Source: Ketobacter sp036337295
GTDB lineage: Bacteria; Pseudomonadota; Gammaproteobacteria; Pseudomonadales; Ketobacteraceae
Length of the DNA: 64,000 bases
Direction: 5' to 3'
Assembly (NCBI GenBank): GCA_036337295.1
Contig: JAYZEN010000001.1
Location: 558,001 to 622,000 of the forward strand
Of the stretch, positions 7,440-16,821 are shown one piece after another. How positions within the stretch are numbered: the first letter of the stretch is position 1; each line of letters opens with the position of its first letter. The position numbers were made by a program, and so were the translations under genes. The notes beneath the pieces are model-generated. The model saw only the letters and a list, made by a program, of their open reading frames with translations, searched no databases and was not told the DNA's origin.

Positions 7440-8858
7440 TTACACGTCCAGATAATCCAGAATGCCTTCCGCCGCCTTGCGACCTTCCCAAATGGCGGTC
7501 ACCACCAGATCCGAGCCCCGCACCATATCGCCACCGGCGAAAATCTTGGGATTGGAGGTCTGGAATTTGAACTGGGCCTGCTCCGGCGCCACCACGCGGC
7601 CACCGTCGTCGGTGTTGACACCGGCCGTATTGAACCAGGGCTGGGGGCTGGGACGGAAACCGAACGCAATGATCACTGCGTCCGCTTCCAGAATCTGCTC
7701 AGAACCGGGAATCGGTTCCGGGCTGCGACGGCCGCGGGCATCCGGCTCACCCAGCTGGGTTTCCACCACCTTCACCCCTTCTACCTTGTTATCGCCGATG
7801 ATGGCGATAGGCTGGCGGTTGAACAGGAACTCTACCCCTTCTTCCCGGGCGTTGGCCACTTCCCGCACAGAGCCGGGCATGTTGGCCTCATCACGACGAT
7901 AGGCACAGGTCACCTGGGTGGCACCCTGACGGATCGCAGTACGGTTACAGTCCATGGCAGTATCACCACCGCCCAGCACCACGACCTTTTTGCCATCCAT
8001 ATTAATGAAATCTTCCGGCGCCTTTTCAAACCCCATATTGCGGTTCACGTTGGAGACCAGGTAAGGCAGCGCTTCATACACGCCTTCCAGTTCCTCACCG
8101 GGGAAGCCACCTTTCATGTAGGTGTAGGTGCCCATGCCCATGAATATGGCGTCGTATTCATTCAGCAAATCATCAATGGTCACGTCTTTACCGATTTCGG
8201 TGTTGAGGCGGAACTCGATGCCCATGCCCTCAAACACTTCACGGCGCAATTGCATCACCGGCTTTTCCAGTTTGAACTCAGGGATTCCGAACGTGAGCAG
8301 GCCACCGATTTCAGGATTGCGATCGAACACCACCGGCTTGACGCCGTTGCGTACCAGAATGTCCGCACAGCCCAGACCCGCAGGGCCGGCACCGATCACC
8401 GCCACTTTCTTATCGGTCCACACCACGTTGGACATATCCGGACGCCAGCCCATGGCCAGCGCGGTATCACTGATGTACTTCTCCACAGAACCGATGGTGA
8501 CAGCACCGAAGCCGTCGTTCAGGGTACAGGCGCCTTCGCACAAACGGTCCTGGGGACACACCCGCCCGCAGACTTCCGGCAGGGTATTGGTCTGGTGGCT
8601 GAGTTCGGCCGCTTCCAGAATATTGCCCTCGGACACCAGCTTCAGCCAGTTGGGGATGTAGTTGTGTACCGGGCACTTCCATTCGCAATACGGATTACCA
8701 CAGGCCAGGCAGCGGTGTGCCTGCGATGACGCCTGCTCCGGTTGGAACGGATTGTAGATCTCAACATACTGAGAACGTCTTACCCCAACATCCTTCTTGG
8801 CAGGATCACTGCGGGGCACATCCAAAAACTGGAAGTCGTTACTTAAACGTTCTGCCAT
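7440..8858 (-). CDS. gltD: Glutamate synthase (NADPH) small subunit
   Basis: A 472-residue subunit that passes electrons from NADPH through FAD and Fe-S clusters to the large subunit, which makes two glutamates from glutamine and 2-oxoglutarate. The N-terminal Fe-S region has CLACGNPYCEWKCP and CGRVCPQDRLCEGAC. The FAD-binding GAGPAGLGCA and the NADPH-binding GGGDTAMDC follow. The C-terminal GGDMVRGSDLVVTA is the second FAD contact. It lies 48 bp downstream of gltB on the same strand and is clearly co-transcribed. Length and motifs are normal. Confidence 0.97.
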   Translation of the reverse strand: MAERLSNDFQFLDVPRSDPAKKDVGVRRSQYVEIYNPFQPEQASSQAHRCLACGNPYCEWKCPVHNYIPNWLKLVSEGNILEAAELSHQTNTLPEVCGRVCPQDRLCEGACTLNDGFGAVTIGSVEKYISDTALAMGWRPDMSNVVWTDKKVAVIGAGPAGLGCADILVRNGVKPVVFDRNPEIGGLLTFGIPEFKLEKPVMQLRREVFEGMGIEFRLNTEIGKDVTIDDLLNEYDAIFMGMGTYTYMKGGFPGEELEGVYEALPYLVSNVNRNMGFEKAPEDFINMDGKKVVVLGGGDTAMDCNRTAIRQGATQVTCAYRRDEANMPGSVREVANAREEGVEFLFNRQPIAIIGDNKVEGVKVVETQLGEPDARGRRSPEPIPGSEQILEADAVIIAFGFRPSPQPWFNTAGVNTDDGGRVVAPEQAQFKFQTSNPKIFAGGDMVRGSDLVVTAIWEGRKAAEGILDYLDV

Positions 8859-8906
8859 CTTTAACCTCTTTCATGGATCCGGAGCCAGGCTCCCATCACA
8901 TCCGCC

Positions 8907-11900
8907 TTATTCAGGGCGGTGTCTAATGCTGTTCAGCAGTTTCTGCACACTGGCGGCTTTCGGTTTCACCAGCCAGAACTGGCCAACGTAGTCATCGAAA
9001 TTATCGAGGATATGCTGACCCCAGGCGCTGCCTGTCTCCGCTACAAACTCATTGATCACGCCCACCAGGTGGTTGCGATAGGCTTCCATCTCTTCGCTGT
9101 TGATACGCTGGATTTCCACCAGTTCGTGGTTGTACTTGTCGACGAACGTTTTGTCTTCGTCCAGCACATAGGCAAAACCGCCGGTCATGCCGGCACCGAA
9201 GTTGTAGCCGGTTTTGCCCAACACCGTGATCAAACCACCGGTCATGTATTCACAACCGTGGTCACCTACGCCTTCCACCACCGCATGCGCACCGGAATTT
9301 CGCACCCCGAAACGCTCACCGGCGGAGCCGGAGGCAAACAACTTGCCGCCGGTGGCCCCATACAGACAGGTGTTACCGATGATGGCGGTTTCCTGGCTCT
9401 TGAACGGGCTGCCCTTGGGCGGACGAATCACCAGCTTGCCGCCGGTCATGCCTTTACCCACGTAGTCGTTGGCATCCCCTTCCAGGTACATATCCAGGCC
9501 GCCGGCGTTCCAGACACCAAAGCTCTGCCCGGCGGTACCGTTGAAGCGGATCGTGATGGGATGCTCGGCCATGCCCTGGTTGCCGTGACGCTTGGCGATT
9601 TCACCAGAAATCCGGGCACCGATGGAGCGATCACAGTTGGTGATGCGGAACTCAAACTCACCACCGGCTTTGGCATCGATGGCAGCCAGGGTTTCCTTGA
9701 CCATGCGCTCAGCCAACTCACCTTTATCGAAAGGCGCGTTTCTGGCCACTTTGCAGGTATGAGGTTTCTCAACCGGCACATGACTGCTGGACAGAATGGG
9801 GGTCAGATCCAGATTGCGCTGCTTGTCAGTCACGCCTTCCAGCATATCCAGCAGGTCCGTGCGACCCACCAGGTCTTCCATTTTGCTCACCCCCAGACGT
9901 GCCATCCACTCCCGAGTTTCCTGGGCCACGAACTTGAAGAAGTTCATCACCATTTCCGGAGCGCCAATGAAGAAGTCTTCCCGCAGCTTATCCTGTTGGG
10001 TGGCCACACCGGTGGCGCAGTTGTTCAGATGACAGATACGCAGGTATTTACAGCCCAGCGCGATCATGGGAATGGTGCCGAAACCGAAGCTTTCCGCCCC
10101 CAGGATCGCCGCCTTCACCACGTCCAGACCGTTCTTCAGACCACCATCGGTCTGCAGACGGATCTTGTCCCGCAGGTCGTTGCCGCGCAGAGATTGATGG
10201 GCTTCACTCAGACCCAGCTCCCAGGGGGAGCCGGCATAGCGAATGGAGGTCAACGGGCTGGCCGCCGTACCGCCGTCATAACCGGAGATGGTGATCAGGT
10301 CCGCGTAGGCCTTGGCCACACCGGCAGCGATGGTGCCCACACCAGGCTCAGACACCAGCTTCACTGATACCAACGCGTTCGGGTTGACCTGCTTCAAGTC
10401 ATAGATCAGCTGCGCCAGATCTTCGATTGAATAGATATCGTGATGGGGCGGCGGTGAGATCAACGTCACGCCGGGCACGGAGTAACGCAACCGGGCAATC
10501 AGGTCATTCACCTTGCCACCGGGCAACTGCCCACCCTCACCGGGCTTGGCGCCCTGGGCCACTTTGATCTGCAGTACTTCCGCATTCACCAGATAGTGCG
10601 GCGTCACCCCAAAGCGACCGGAGGCCACCTGTTTGATCTTGGAGACTTTCTCAGTACCGAAACGGGCAGGGTCTTCACCACCCTCCCCTGAATTGCTGCG
10701 ACCGCCCAGGCGGTTCATGGCCATGGCAATGGCTTCGTGGGCTTCCGGACTCAATGCACCCAGAGACATGCCGGCAGAGTCAAAACGGGGCAGTATCGAC
10801 TCAAGGGATTCCACCGCATCCACACTGATCGGGCTGACATCGGTCTTCAGGGTCAACAGGTCACGGATAGCCGCCACCGGACGATCCTGGGTCAGCGCGG
10901 CGTACTCGCGATAGGCTTCGTAATCGCCGGACTGCACCGCCTTATGCAGCGCGCCGATCACATCCGGATTGAACGCATGGTATTCACCGCCGTGAACGAA
11001 CTTCAGCAGACCGCCCTGCTCAATGGGCTTGCGGGCCTTCCAGGCGTCGACCGCCAGGCGCTTGGTGTCCGCCTCAAAGTGAACGAAACCGGCACCCTGA
11101 ATGCGGCTTTGCACGCCGGTGAAGCAGGTTTCCACCACTTCATTGGCAATGCCCACCGCCTCAAACAATTGCGCGCCCCGATAGGAGGCGATGGTGGAGA
11201 TACCCATCTTGGACAGAATCTTCAACAGGCCCTTATCGATGGCCTTACGGAAGTTCTTCTGCGCATCGATCGGGTCCATCAGTACTTCACCGGTACGCAC
11301 CAGGTCGCAGATCACATCAAACGCCAGGTAGGGATAGACCGCCGTCGCACCAAAGCCGATCAGACAGGCAAAGTGGTGGGGATCACGGGCTGATGCGGTT
11401 TCCACCACGATATTGCTGTCACAGCGCAAGGCGCTATTGGTCAGGTGGTGGTGTACGGCACCGGTTGCCATCAGGGCCGGGATCGGCAACTTGTTTTCAC
11501 CGATATCACGGTCACTCAGCACCAGGATGACCTTGCCGGAACGGGCCGCTTCAGCAGCTTCGTTGCACACGTTTTCCACCGCCTGACGCAGGCTGATGGC
11601 GGCATCATAGTTCAGGGAAATTCTCTGAACCGCGTATCCCTCCCGCTCGATGGACAGCAGTTGCTGGAACTTACTGTGAGACAGTACCGGCGAGGTCAGG
11701 ATCGCACGGTCCGCGTGATGAGGGGTTTCCTCAAACACGTTGCGCTCGGCACCGACACAGGTTTCCAACGACATAACGATGGATTCCCGCAGCGGGTCGA
11801 TGGGCGGATTGGTGACCTGGGCGAACTGCTGGCGGAAGAAGTCATACAGCGGACGCACCTTGGCGGACAACACCGCCATCGGGGTATCGTCACCCATGGA

Positions 11901-13364
11901 GCCTACCGCTTCCTGACCGTTCTCTGCCATGGGGCGAATCACCTGATCCCGCTCTTCGAACGAGACTTGGAACAGCTTCTGGTAGGTCTTGATGGCCGCC
12001 GGGTCCAGCTGCTCAATGGAGCGGGTTTCGTCGGTGAGGGTGTCCTGAATGCGGATGGCGTTTTCTTTCAGCCATTGCTTGTAAGGCTGCCCCTGTTTCA
12101 GGCGCTGATCCACATCGGCAGTGTGGAGCACATCGCCATTCTCCGTATCCACCACCAGAATCTGGCCGGGGCCAACGCGGCCTTTGGCCACCACGTCTTC
12201 CGGCTTGTAGGAATACACACCGATTTCCGACGCCAGGGTGATGTAATCGTTTTTGGTAATAACCCAACGGGCCGGGCGCAGGCCGTTTCGGTCCAGCATA
12301 CAGATGGCATGGCGGCCATCGGTCATCACCAGGCCGGCCGGGCCATCCCAGGGCTCCATGTGCATGGAGTTGTATTCATAGAAGGCGCGCAGATCCGCAT
12401 CCATGGTTTCCACATTCTGCCAGGCAGGGGGAACCATCATGCGTACCGCCCGATAGATATCGATGCCGCCGGCCAGCAACAGCTCCAGCATGTTATCCAG
12501 GCTGGAGGAATCAGAACCGGTACGGTTGACCAACGGCGTGATGTCATCAAGGCCTGGCAGCAGGTCTGATTTGAACTTGCTGGTGCGGGCAACAGACCAG
12601 TTACGGTTACCCATGATGGTGTTGATTTCACCGTTATGAGCCAGGTAACGGAACGGTTGCGCCAGGGGCCAGCGCGGCAGAGTGTTGGTGGAGAAGCGCT
12701 GGTGGAATACGCAAATCGCGGTACCCATATCCTTGTTGGCCAGGTCCAGGTAGAACGACGGTAGATCGGCCGGCATCACCAGGCCCTTATACGCGACCAC
12801 CGTGGCGGACAGACTGGGGATATAAAAGTCGCTGTCTTCTTTCAGCAACACTTCCGCGCGACGGCGGGCAAAAAACAGGCGCCGATTCAGCTCCAGATCG
12901 GACGTGCCACTGCTGTTGATGAATAGCTGCTCAATGGTGGGAAGGCTTTCCAGAGCAATGCTGCCGCAAACACTGCTGTCCACGGGCACCGTGCGCCAAC
13001 CAACAACATCCAGGCCCTGCTGGGTCACTTCCTGTTCAAGTATCGTACGGGCAGCGGCAGCTTTGTCCGCATCCTGGGAGAGGAACACCATACCCACCGC
13101 AAAGGCCGCACTCAGTTCCTTGCCAAACGTCTCTTTTGCAACAGAACGGAAGAAGGCTTCCGGCATTTTCAGCAACAGACCACAGCCGTCGCCGGTTTTA
13201 CCGTCGGCTGCAATACCACCACGGTGTGTCATGCAGGTCAGCGATTCAATAGCAGTCTGCAGCAGGTTGTGGCTGGCCTCACCCTTCATATGGGCGATCA
13301 GACCAAAGCCACAGTTGTCTCTAAACTGGTCAGGATGGTAGAGCCCACCACTCTGTATACTCAT
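8907..13364 (-). CDS. gltB: Glutamate synthase large subunit
   Basis: A protein of about 1485 residues. The N-terminal glutaminase domain has its nucleophile Cys18 in RDNCGFGLIAH after a short propeptide. The central and FMN-binding synthase domain holds GGRSNSGEGGEDP and the 3Fe-4S region CATGVATQQDKLR. A C-terminal right-handed beta-helix domain is rich in GG repeats. Ammonia made at the first site is channelled to 2-oxoglutarate at the second. I chose the ATG at 13364; the open frame runs back to 13442, but homologues begin shortly before the nucleophile Cys. It forms an operon with gltD downstream. Confidence 0.96.
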   Translation of the reverse strand: MSIQSGGLYHPDQFRDNCGFGLIAHMKGEASHNLLQTAIESLTCMTHRGGIAADGKTGDGCGLLLKMPEAFFRSVAKETFGKELSAAFAVGMVFLSQDADKAAAARTILEQEVTQQGLDVVGWRTVPVDSSVCGSIALESLPTIEQLFINSSGTSDLELNRRLFFARRRAEVLLKEDSDFYIPSLSATVVAYKGLVMPADLPSFYLDLANKDMGTAICVFHQRFSTNTLPRWPLAQPFRYLAHNGEINTIMGNRNWSVARTSKFKSDLLPGLDDITPLVNRTGSDSSSLDNMLELLLAGGIDIYRAVRMMVPPAWQNVETMDADLRAFYEYNSMHMEPWDGPAGLVMTDGRHAICMLDRNGLRPARWVITKNDYITLASEIGVYSYKPEDVVAKGRVGPGQILVVDTENGDVLHTADVDQRLKQGQPYKQWLKENAIRIQDTLTDETRSIEQLDPAAIKTYQKLFQVSFEERDQVIRPMAENGQEAVGSMGDDTPMAVLSAKVRPLYDFFRQQFAQVTNPPIDPLRESIVMSLETCVGAERNVFEETPHHADRAILTSPVLSHSKFQQLLSIEREGYAVQRISLNYDAAISLRQAVENVCNEAAEAARSGKVILVLSDRDIGENKLPIPALMATGAVHHHLTNSALRCDSNIVVETASARDPHHFACLIGFGATAVYPYLAFDVICDLVRTGEVLMDPIDAQKNFRKAIDKGLLKILSKMGISTIASYRGAQLFEAVGIANEVVETCFTGVQSRIQGAGFVHFEADTKRLAVDAWKARKPIEQGGLLKFVHGGEYHAFNPDVIGALHKAVQSGDYEAYREYAALTQDRPVAAIRDLLTLKTDVSPISVDAVESLESILPRFDSAGMSLGALSPEAHEAIAMAMNRLGGRSNSGEGGEDPARFGTEKVSKIKQVASGRFGVTPHYLVNAEVLQIKVAQGAKPGEGGQLPGGKVNDLIARLRYSVPGVTLISPPPHHDIYSIEDLAQLIYDLKQVNPNALVSVKLVSEPGVGTIAAGVAKAYADLITISGYDGGTAASPLTSIRYAGSPWELGLSEAHQSLRGNDLRDKIRLQTDGGLKNGLDVVKAAILGAESFGFGTIPMIALGCKYLRICHLNNCATGVATQQDKLREDFFIGAPEMVMNFFKFVAQETREWMARLGVSKMEDLVGRTDLLDMLEGVTDKQRNLDLTPILSSSHVPVEKPHTCKVARNAPFDKGELAERMVKETLAAIDAKAGGEFEFRITNCDRSIGARISGEIAKRHGNQGMAEHPITIRFNGTAGQSFGVWNAGGLDMYLEGDANDYVGKGMTGGKLVIRPPKGSPFKSQETAIIGNTCLYGATGGKLFASGSAGERFGVRNSGAHAVVEGVGDHGCEYMTGGLITVLGKTGYNFGAGMTGGFAYVLDEDKTFVDKYNHELVEIQRINSEEMEAYRNHLVGVINEFVAETGSAWGQHILDNFDDYVGQFWLVKPKAASVQKLLNSIRHRPE

Positions 13365-13548
13365 CACAAGCGAAAGCCCTTTTTCCAGTGAATTCAATGG
13401 TTTATTTGCGATTCTCGCAGGCCATACGGTACAGCCGGGCAAAAATGGAGAGCCATTTTACATGCGAACCCCCCTTTGAACAAACCCAACCAGGGTAGCG
13501 GAGGGTCTTCCATGAGGTATTTGCCTGCCAAACCCCTTTTAGGCAGGC

Positions 13549-13585
13549 AAAAAACAGTCCAGAAATGAACGAGTTAACGCTGGAC
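13549..13585 (-). terminator. Probable intrinsic terminator after the AAA/SPOR gene
   Basis: On the minus strand GTCCAG and CTGGAC (plus coordinates 13580-13585 and 13557-13562) pair across a 17-nt loop, followed by TG and a run of six T (complement of 13549-13554). It begins just past the stop codon at 13588. A further nine-base-pair stem (13521-13529/13542-13550) follows and could reinforce it. The remaining 13365-13520 stretch before gltB shows nothing else recognisable. Confidence 0.6.
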
Positions 13586-13587
13586 CG

Positions 13588-15111
13588 TCAGTTTTTTAGA
13601 TCTTTTTGAATTGCCTCGATTTTTCGGATCCAAGGGCCCTGTTTTTGCAGATTTTGTGGCAATTTGCCCACTGCAGACTTGGCGGCATCATAACTGGGAT
13701 AGCTGGCTTGCACCACAACATACCAGGGCGCACCATTTCGTTGAGTTTTATAGTAAGTAAGCTTTTGCACACTGGGATAGGCCGCCAGGAACTTGTCCAC
13801 CGTTGCCCTTTCCTTTGCCCCCAGTAACTGGATTGCGTAATGCTCGGCAGGCAGAGACAGAATCCAGGCTGTGCGGCTATCACGCTTGGTCTCAGCCACC
13901 GGCTTGGGTTTGGGTGCGGGCCTGGCCTCAGGGGCAGCTTTAGGTGCCGGCTTGGCAGCAGGCTGTGGCACAGGCTCAGGAGCAACCATTGCCACCGCTT
14001 CGGGCGCAGGTGCAGCTGCTGGCTCAGGATTCACTTTGGCCGACTGCACCGGCGCGGCTTCTCGACCAGCCTCCGGTTGCCCAGCCGTCGGGGCTGATTC
14101 AGTGCTATCGGCCTGGCTGAGCGAGGCAACTTTGGGCGCATCCTGTTCTGCCTGACTCTCCACTACAGGTTGCTCCAACGGGGACACGCGCACGGTTTCC
14201 GGTTCGGGGTCAGTGCGGGTCAACATCAGCACCAGGAGCAGTAGCACCACCGCGCCCAACGCTCCTACATGCAGCCAGGGCACACGGACGCCCGCCCCTT
14301 TGCTCTGCTTGTGGCTGATCGCCGCTTGCAACAACTCACTGGCCACCCGGTTAATACGCGATGCGTTCCCCAGGCTCATGTTGAAGATTCGCTCCATTTG
14401 CTCAGCGCTAAAACGCACCTGTCCCATACCCCCTGTGCGCATTCGATACGTCAGGTAGTCCTCAGTTTCCTGCTGACCGAAGGGAGCAAGCGCCAGCCGG
14501 AAGTGATCCGGAACCTGGTCAAACAGGGTTGCAAATTGCTGCAACGCATCGGGATCATCCTCGTCCATGACCAGCAACACTTTCAGTGGCAGTCCGGCAC
14601 CGGATGCGAGCACCAAAGACAACAACTGACTACAGGTCTCATCCAGAAACTGACTATGCCGCACCACCAACAGCAGGGTGCGGGATTCATTGTCCGCGAC
14701 GGTGGCGCAGTCAATCACCTGTGCCTGCAGGGAGTCCAGCCTAAACCCCTCCCGAACGTGCCAAGGGCTGCTCAATGCCCCCAGAATCTGAGCAGGATTC
14801 ATCATCACATCAGCCTGCACCAGGGCCACGTCAAACAGATCCATGTCCAGCTCCGCCAGTACATGGTCCACCAGAAAGTGCTTCCCAACGCCCTGATCAC
14901 CGTGCAGCACCAGCAAGGATGGGCCGTAGCGCAGCAGGTGAGCAAGTTGCTCCAGAGCCTCCTGACGACCAGCACCGGGGAAGAACAACCCTTCCACCCA
15001 ACCATCACTGAATGGATCCGCTCTCAGCTCGGCATCAGGATGCTGCGTATCCAACACATCAGGGGTTTCACCGATATCAGGTTCTATATCAGGCCTGGGT
15101 CGTGCATTCAT
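13588..15111 (-). CDS. AAA ATPase with C-terminal SPOR domain (DamX-like)
   Basis: A 507-residue membrane protein. Residues 60-290 form an AAA ATPase domain related to ExeA/GspA: Walker A GDQGVGKH and a Walker B strand LLLVVRHSQFLDE. One membrane helix follows near 280-300, then a long Ala/Pro/Glu-rich linker and a C-terminal SPOR domain (from about AEHYAIQLLGA onward) that binds denuded peptidoglycan glycans at the division septum. The position after aroB matches damX of enterobacteria and its Pseudomonas counterpart. A role in cell division or envelope work is likely. The ATG at 15111 overlaps the end of aroB by about 23 bp; the open frame extends to 15141. Confidence 0.82.
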   Translation of the reverse strand: MNARPRPDIEPDIGETPDVLDTQHPDAELRADPFSDGWVEGLFFPGAGRQEALEQLAHLLRYGPSLLVLHGDQGVGKHFLVDHVLAELDMDLFDVALVQADVMMNPAQILGALSSPWHVREGFRLDSLQAQVIDCATVADNESRTLLLVVRHSQFLDETCSQLLSLVLASGAGLPLKVLLVMDEDDPDALQQFATLFDQVPDHFRLALAPFGQQETEDYLTYRMRTGGMGQVRFSAEQMERIFNMSLGNASRINRVASELLQAAISHKQSKGAGVRVPWLHVGALGAVVLLLLVLMLTRTDPEPETVRVSPLEQPVVESQAEQDAPKVASLSQADSTESAPTAGQPEAGREAAPVQSAKVNPEPAAAPAPEAVAMVAPEPVPQPAAKPAPKAAPEARPAPKPKPVAETKRDSRTAWILSLPAEHYAIQLLGAKERATVDKFLAAYPSVQKLTYYKTQRNGAPWYVVVQASYPSYDAAKSAVGKLPQNLQKQGPWIRKIEAIQKDLKN

Positions 15112-16174
15112 GCAATGTTTCCCGTAACAAACTCTGGTCAAAATCCGCTGTGATCATGGCTTCACCTACGGATTTCAGCAATACCAGTCGAATCCTGGCA
15201 TCAACGTTTTTCTTATCCACGGCCATTTTTTCCAGATAGGTTGCGACCGACATGTCCGCCGGCCCCATCACCGGCAAACCGGCCCCAGCAATAATCTCAC
15301 GCCCCCGCGCCACCGCCTGCGGCGTCACAAACCCCAAACGGGCGGACAAATCCAACGCCATGACCATACCGGCTCCGACCGCCTCACCGTGCAGCCACTG
15401 ACCGTAACCCTGCGCAGCTTCAATGGCATGGCCAAAGGTGTGGCCCAGGTTGAGAATGGCCCGCAGGCCACCTTCGCGCTCGTCCGCCGCCACCACTTCG
15501 GCCTTGATCTCGCAGGAGCGACGGATCGCATAAGTCAGGGCGGCCGGGTCGCGGGCGACCAGTTCTTGCATGTGGTCCTCAATCCAGCCGAGGAAGGCTG
15601 CGTCACGAATCAGGCCATATTTGATGACCTCAGCAAGGCCAGCGGACAACTCCCGTTCCGGCAACGTGCTAAGGGTGTCGGTATCGGCAATCACCACCCT
15701 GGGCTGGTGAAACGCACCAATCATATTCTTACCCAGGGGGTGATTAACCCCGGTCTTGCCACCCACGGATGAATCCACTTGGGACAACAAGGTGGTGGGA
15801 ATCTGAATAAAATCCACCCCCCGCTGATAGGCCGCAGCGGCAAACCCCGTGATATCACCGATCACTCCTCCCCCCAGGGCCACCAAAGTCGTGGTTCGGC
15901 TATGCCGACGCTCCAGTAAAGCCGTGAAAATACGGTCGAGGGTGTCCAGGGTCTTGTATTGCTCCCCATCCGGCAAAATCAGACTGGATGCCTGCAATCC
16001 CTGCAGACCAGCCATCACCTTATCCAGATATAAGGGCGCAATGGTCGTGTTGGTCACCACCATTACCTGTTTGCCGGACAACGCGGGAAGCAGCTCCCCG
16101 AGTCGGTCCAACAAACCAGACCCGATATAAATGGGATAACTGCGCTCCCCCAATTCAACACCCAAGGTTTCCAT
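15089..16174 (-). CDS. aroB: 3-dehydroquinate synthase
   Basis: A 361-residue enzyme that converts DAHP to 3-dehydroquinate, step two of the shikimate pathway, using NAD and zinc or cobalt. The NAD-binding LVALGGGVIGDITGFAA near 98-114 is clear. The metal ligands are in the Glu-containing LAEVIKYGLI, in NLGHTFGHAIE and in WLHGEAVGAGM. It lies between aroK and the AAA/SPOR gene on the same strand, as in many gammaproteobacteria. Its 3' end overlaps the next gene. Confidence 0.97.
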   Translation of the reverse strand: METLGVELGERSYPIYIGSGLLDRLGELLPALSGKQVMVVTNTTIAPLYLDKVMAGLQGLQASSLILPDGEQYKTLDTLDRIFTALLERRHSRTTTLVALGGGVIGDITGFAAAAYQRGVDFIQIPTTLLSQVDSSVGGKTGVNHPLGKNMIGAFHQPRVVIADTDTLSTLPERELSAGLAEVIKYGLIRDAAFLGWIEDHMQELVARDPAALTYAIRRSCEIKAEVVAADEREGGLRAILNLGHTFGHAIEAAQGYGQWLHGEAVGAGMVMALDLSARLGFVTPQAVARGREIIAGAGLPVMGPADMSVATYLEKMAVDKKNVDARIRLVLLKSVGEAMITADFDQSLLRETLHECTTQA

Positions 16175-16296
16175 TCATGCTCCCGCCACGCGTAACGAAA
16201 GACGCCATTGTATCAGCAATCCACATTGAACTGACCAGGGGGCATTGGGCTTACAGAAAAAGAAACCGGCAGAGGGGAAAGTGGTGGGCCGGGATG

Positions 16297-16818
16297 TCAG
16301 ATAGGTTGGGCTACCAGCTCAGCAATTTTGGTGGCCACATCGCGAATATTGGAAGCATCTGTATCCACCACATGGTCCGCCACCTCAAGATATAAAGGCT
16401 CGCGCACCTTCATGAGTTCGGTCAAAACCTTGCGCGGCTCCGCATGCTGCAGTAAAGGCCGCTTACGATCCTTGGCCGTGCGGGACAATTGCTGCTCAAT
16501 AGAAGTTTTCAGATAGATCACAATACCGCGGGCGGCAATCACTCGGCGATTGGCCTCACGGGTAACGGCTCCACCCCCGGTCGCCAGGACCACTCCATCC
16601 CGCAGGGTCAACTCCTCAATAACAGACTCTTCCCGCCGACGAAAACCTTCCTCCCCTTCCACATCAAATATCCAGGGAATATCAGCGCCGGTCCGAGCCT
16701 CTATTTCATGGTCGGAGTCAACGAACTCATAATTGAGAATCTGGGCAAGCTGACGCCCGATGGTGCTTTTTCCCGCACCCATCGGGCCAATCAGAATCAC
16801 ATTTCCGTGTTTCGACAT
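16297..16818 (-). CDS. aroK: Shikimate kinase
   Basis: A 173-residue kinase that phosphorylates shikimate with ATP. Walker A GPMGAGKSTIGRQLA covers residues 12-26. Shikimate-binding residues lie in FVDSDHEIE and in the GGGAV segment near 80. It starts 3 bp after the pilQ stop, so it is linked to the pilus operon, and lies 122 bp upstream of aroB. The aroK-aroB pair is conserved. Confidence 0.97.
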   Translation of the reverse strand: MSKHGNVILIGPMGAGKSTIGRQLAQILNYEFVDSDHEIEARTGADIPWIFDVEGEEGFRRREESVIEELTLRDGVVLATGGGAVTREANRRVIAARGIVIYLKTSIEQQLSRTAKDRKRPLLQHAEPRKVLTELMKVREPLYLEVADHVVDTDASNIRDVATKIAELVAQPI

Positions 16819-16821
16819 GCG

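Noticed and set aside
8919..10367. Long plus-strand open frame of 482 codons opposite gltB
   Set aside because: It is antisense to the fully conserved glutamate synthase gene, has a His/Gly/Thr-rich composition typical of frame shadows in GC-rich DNA, and shows no motif.
13521..13550. 9-bp stem TTGCCTGCC/GGCAGGCAA as the main terminator
   Set aside because: In the minus direction no T-run follows it; the T-run comes before it and belongs to the hairpin at 13557-13585.
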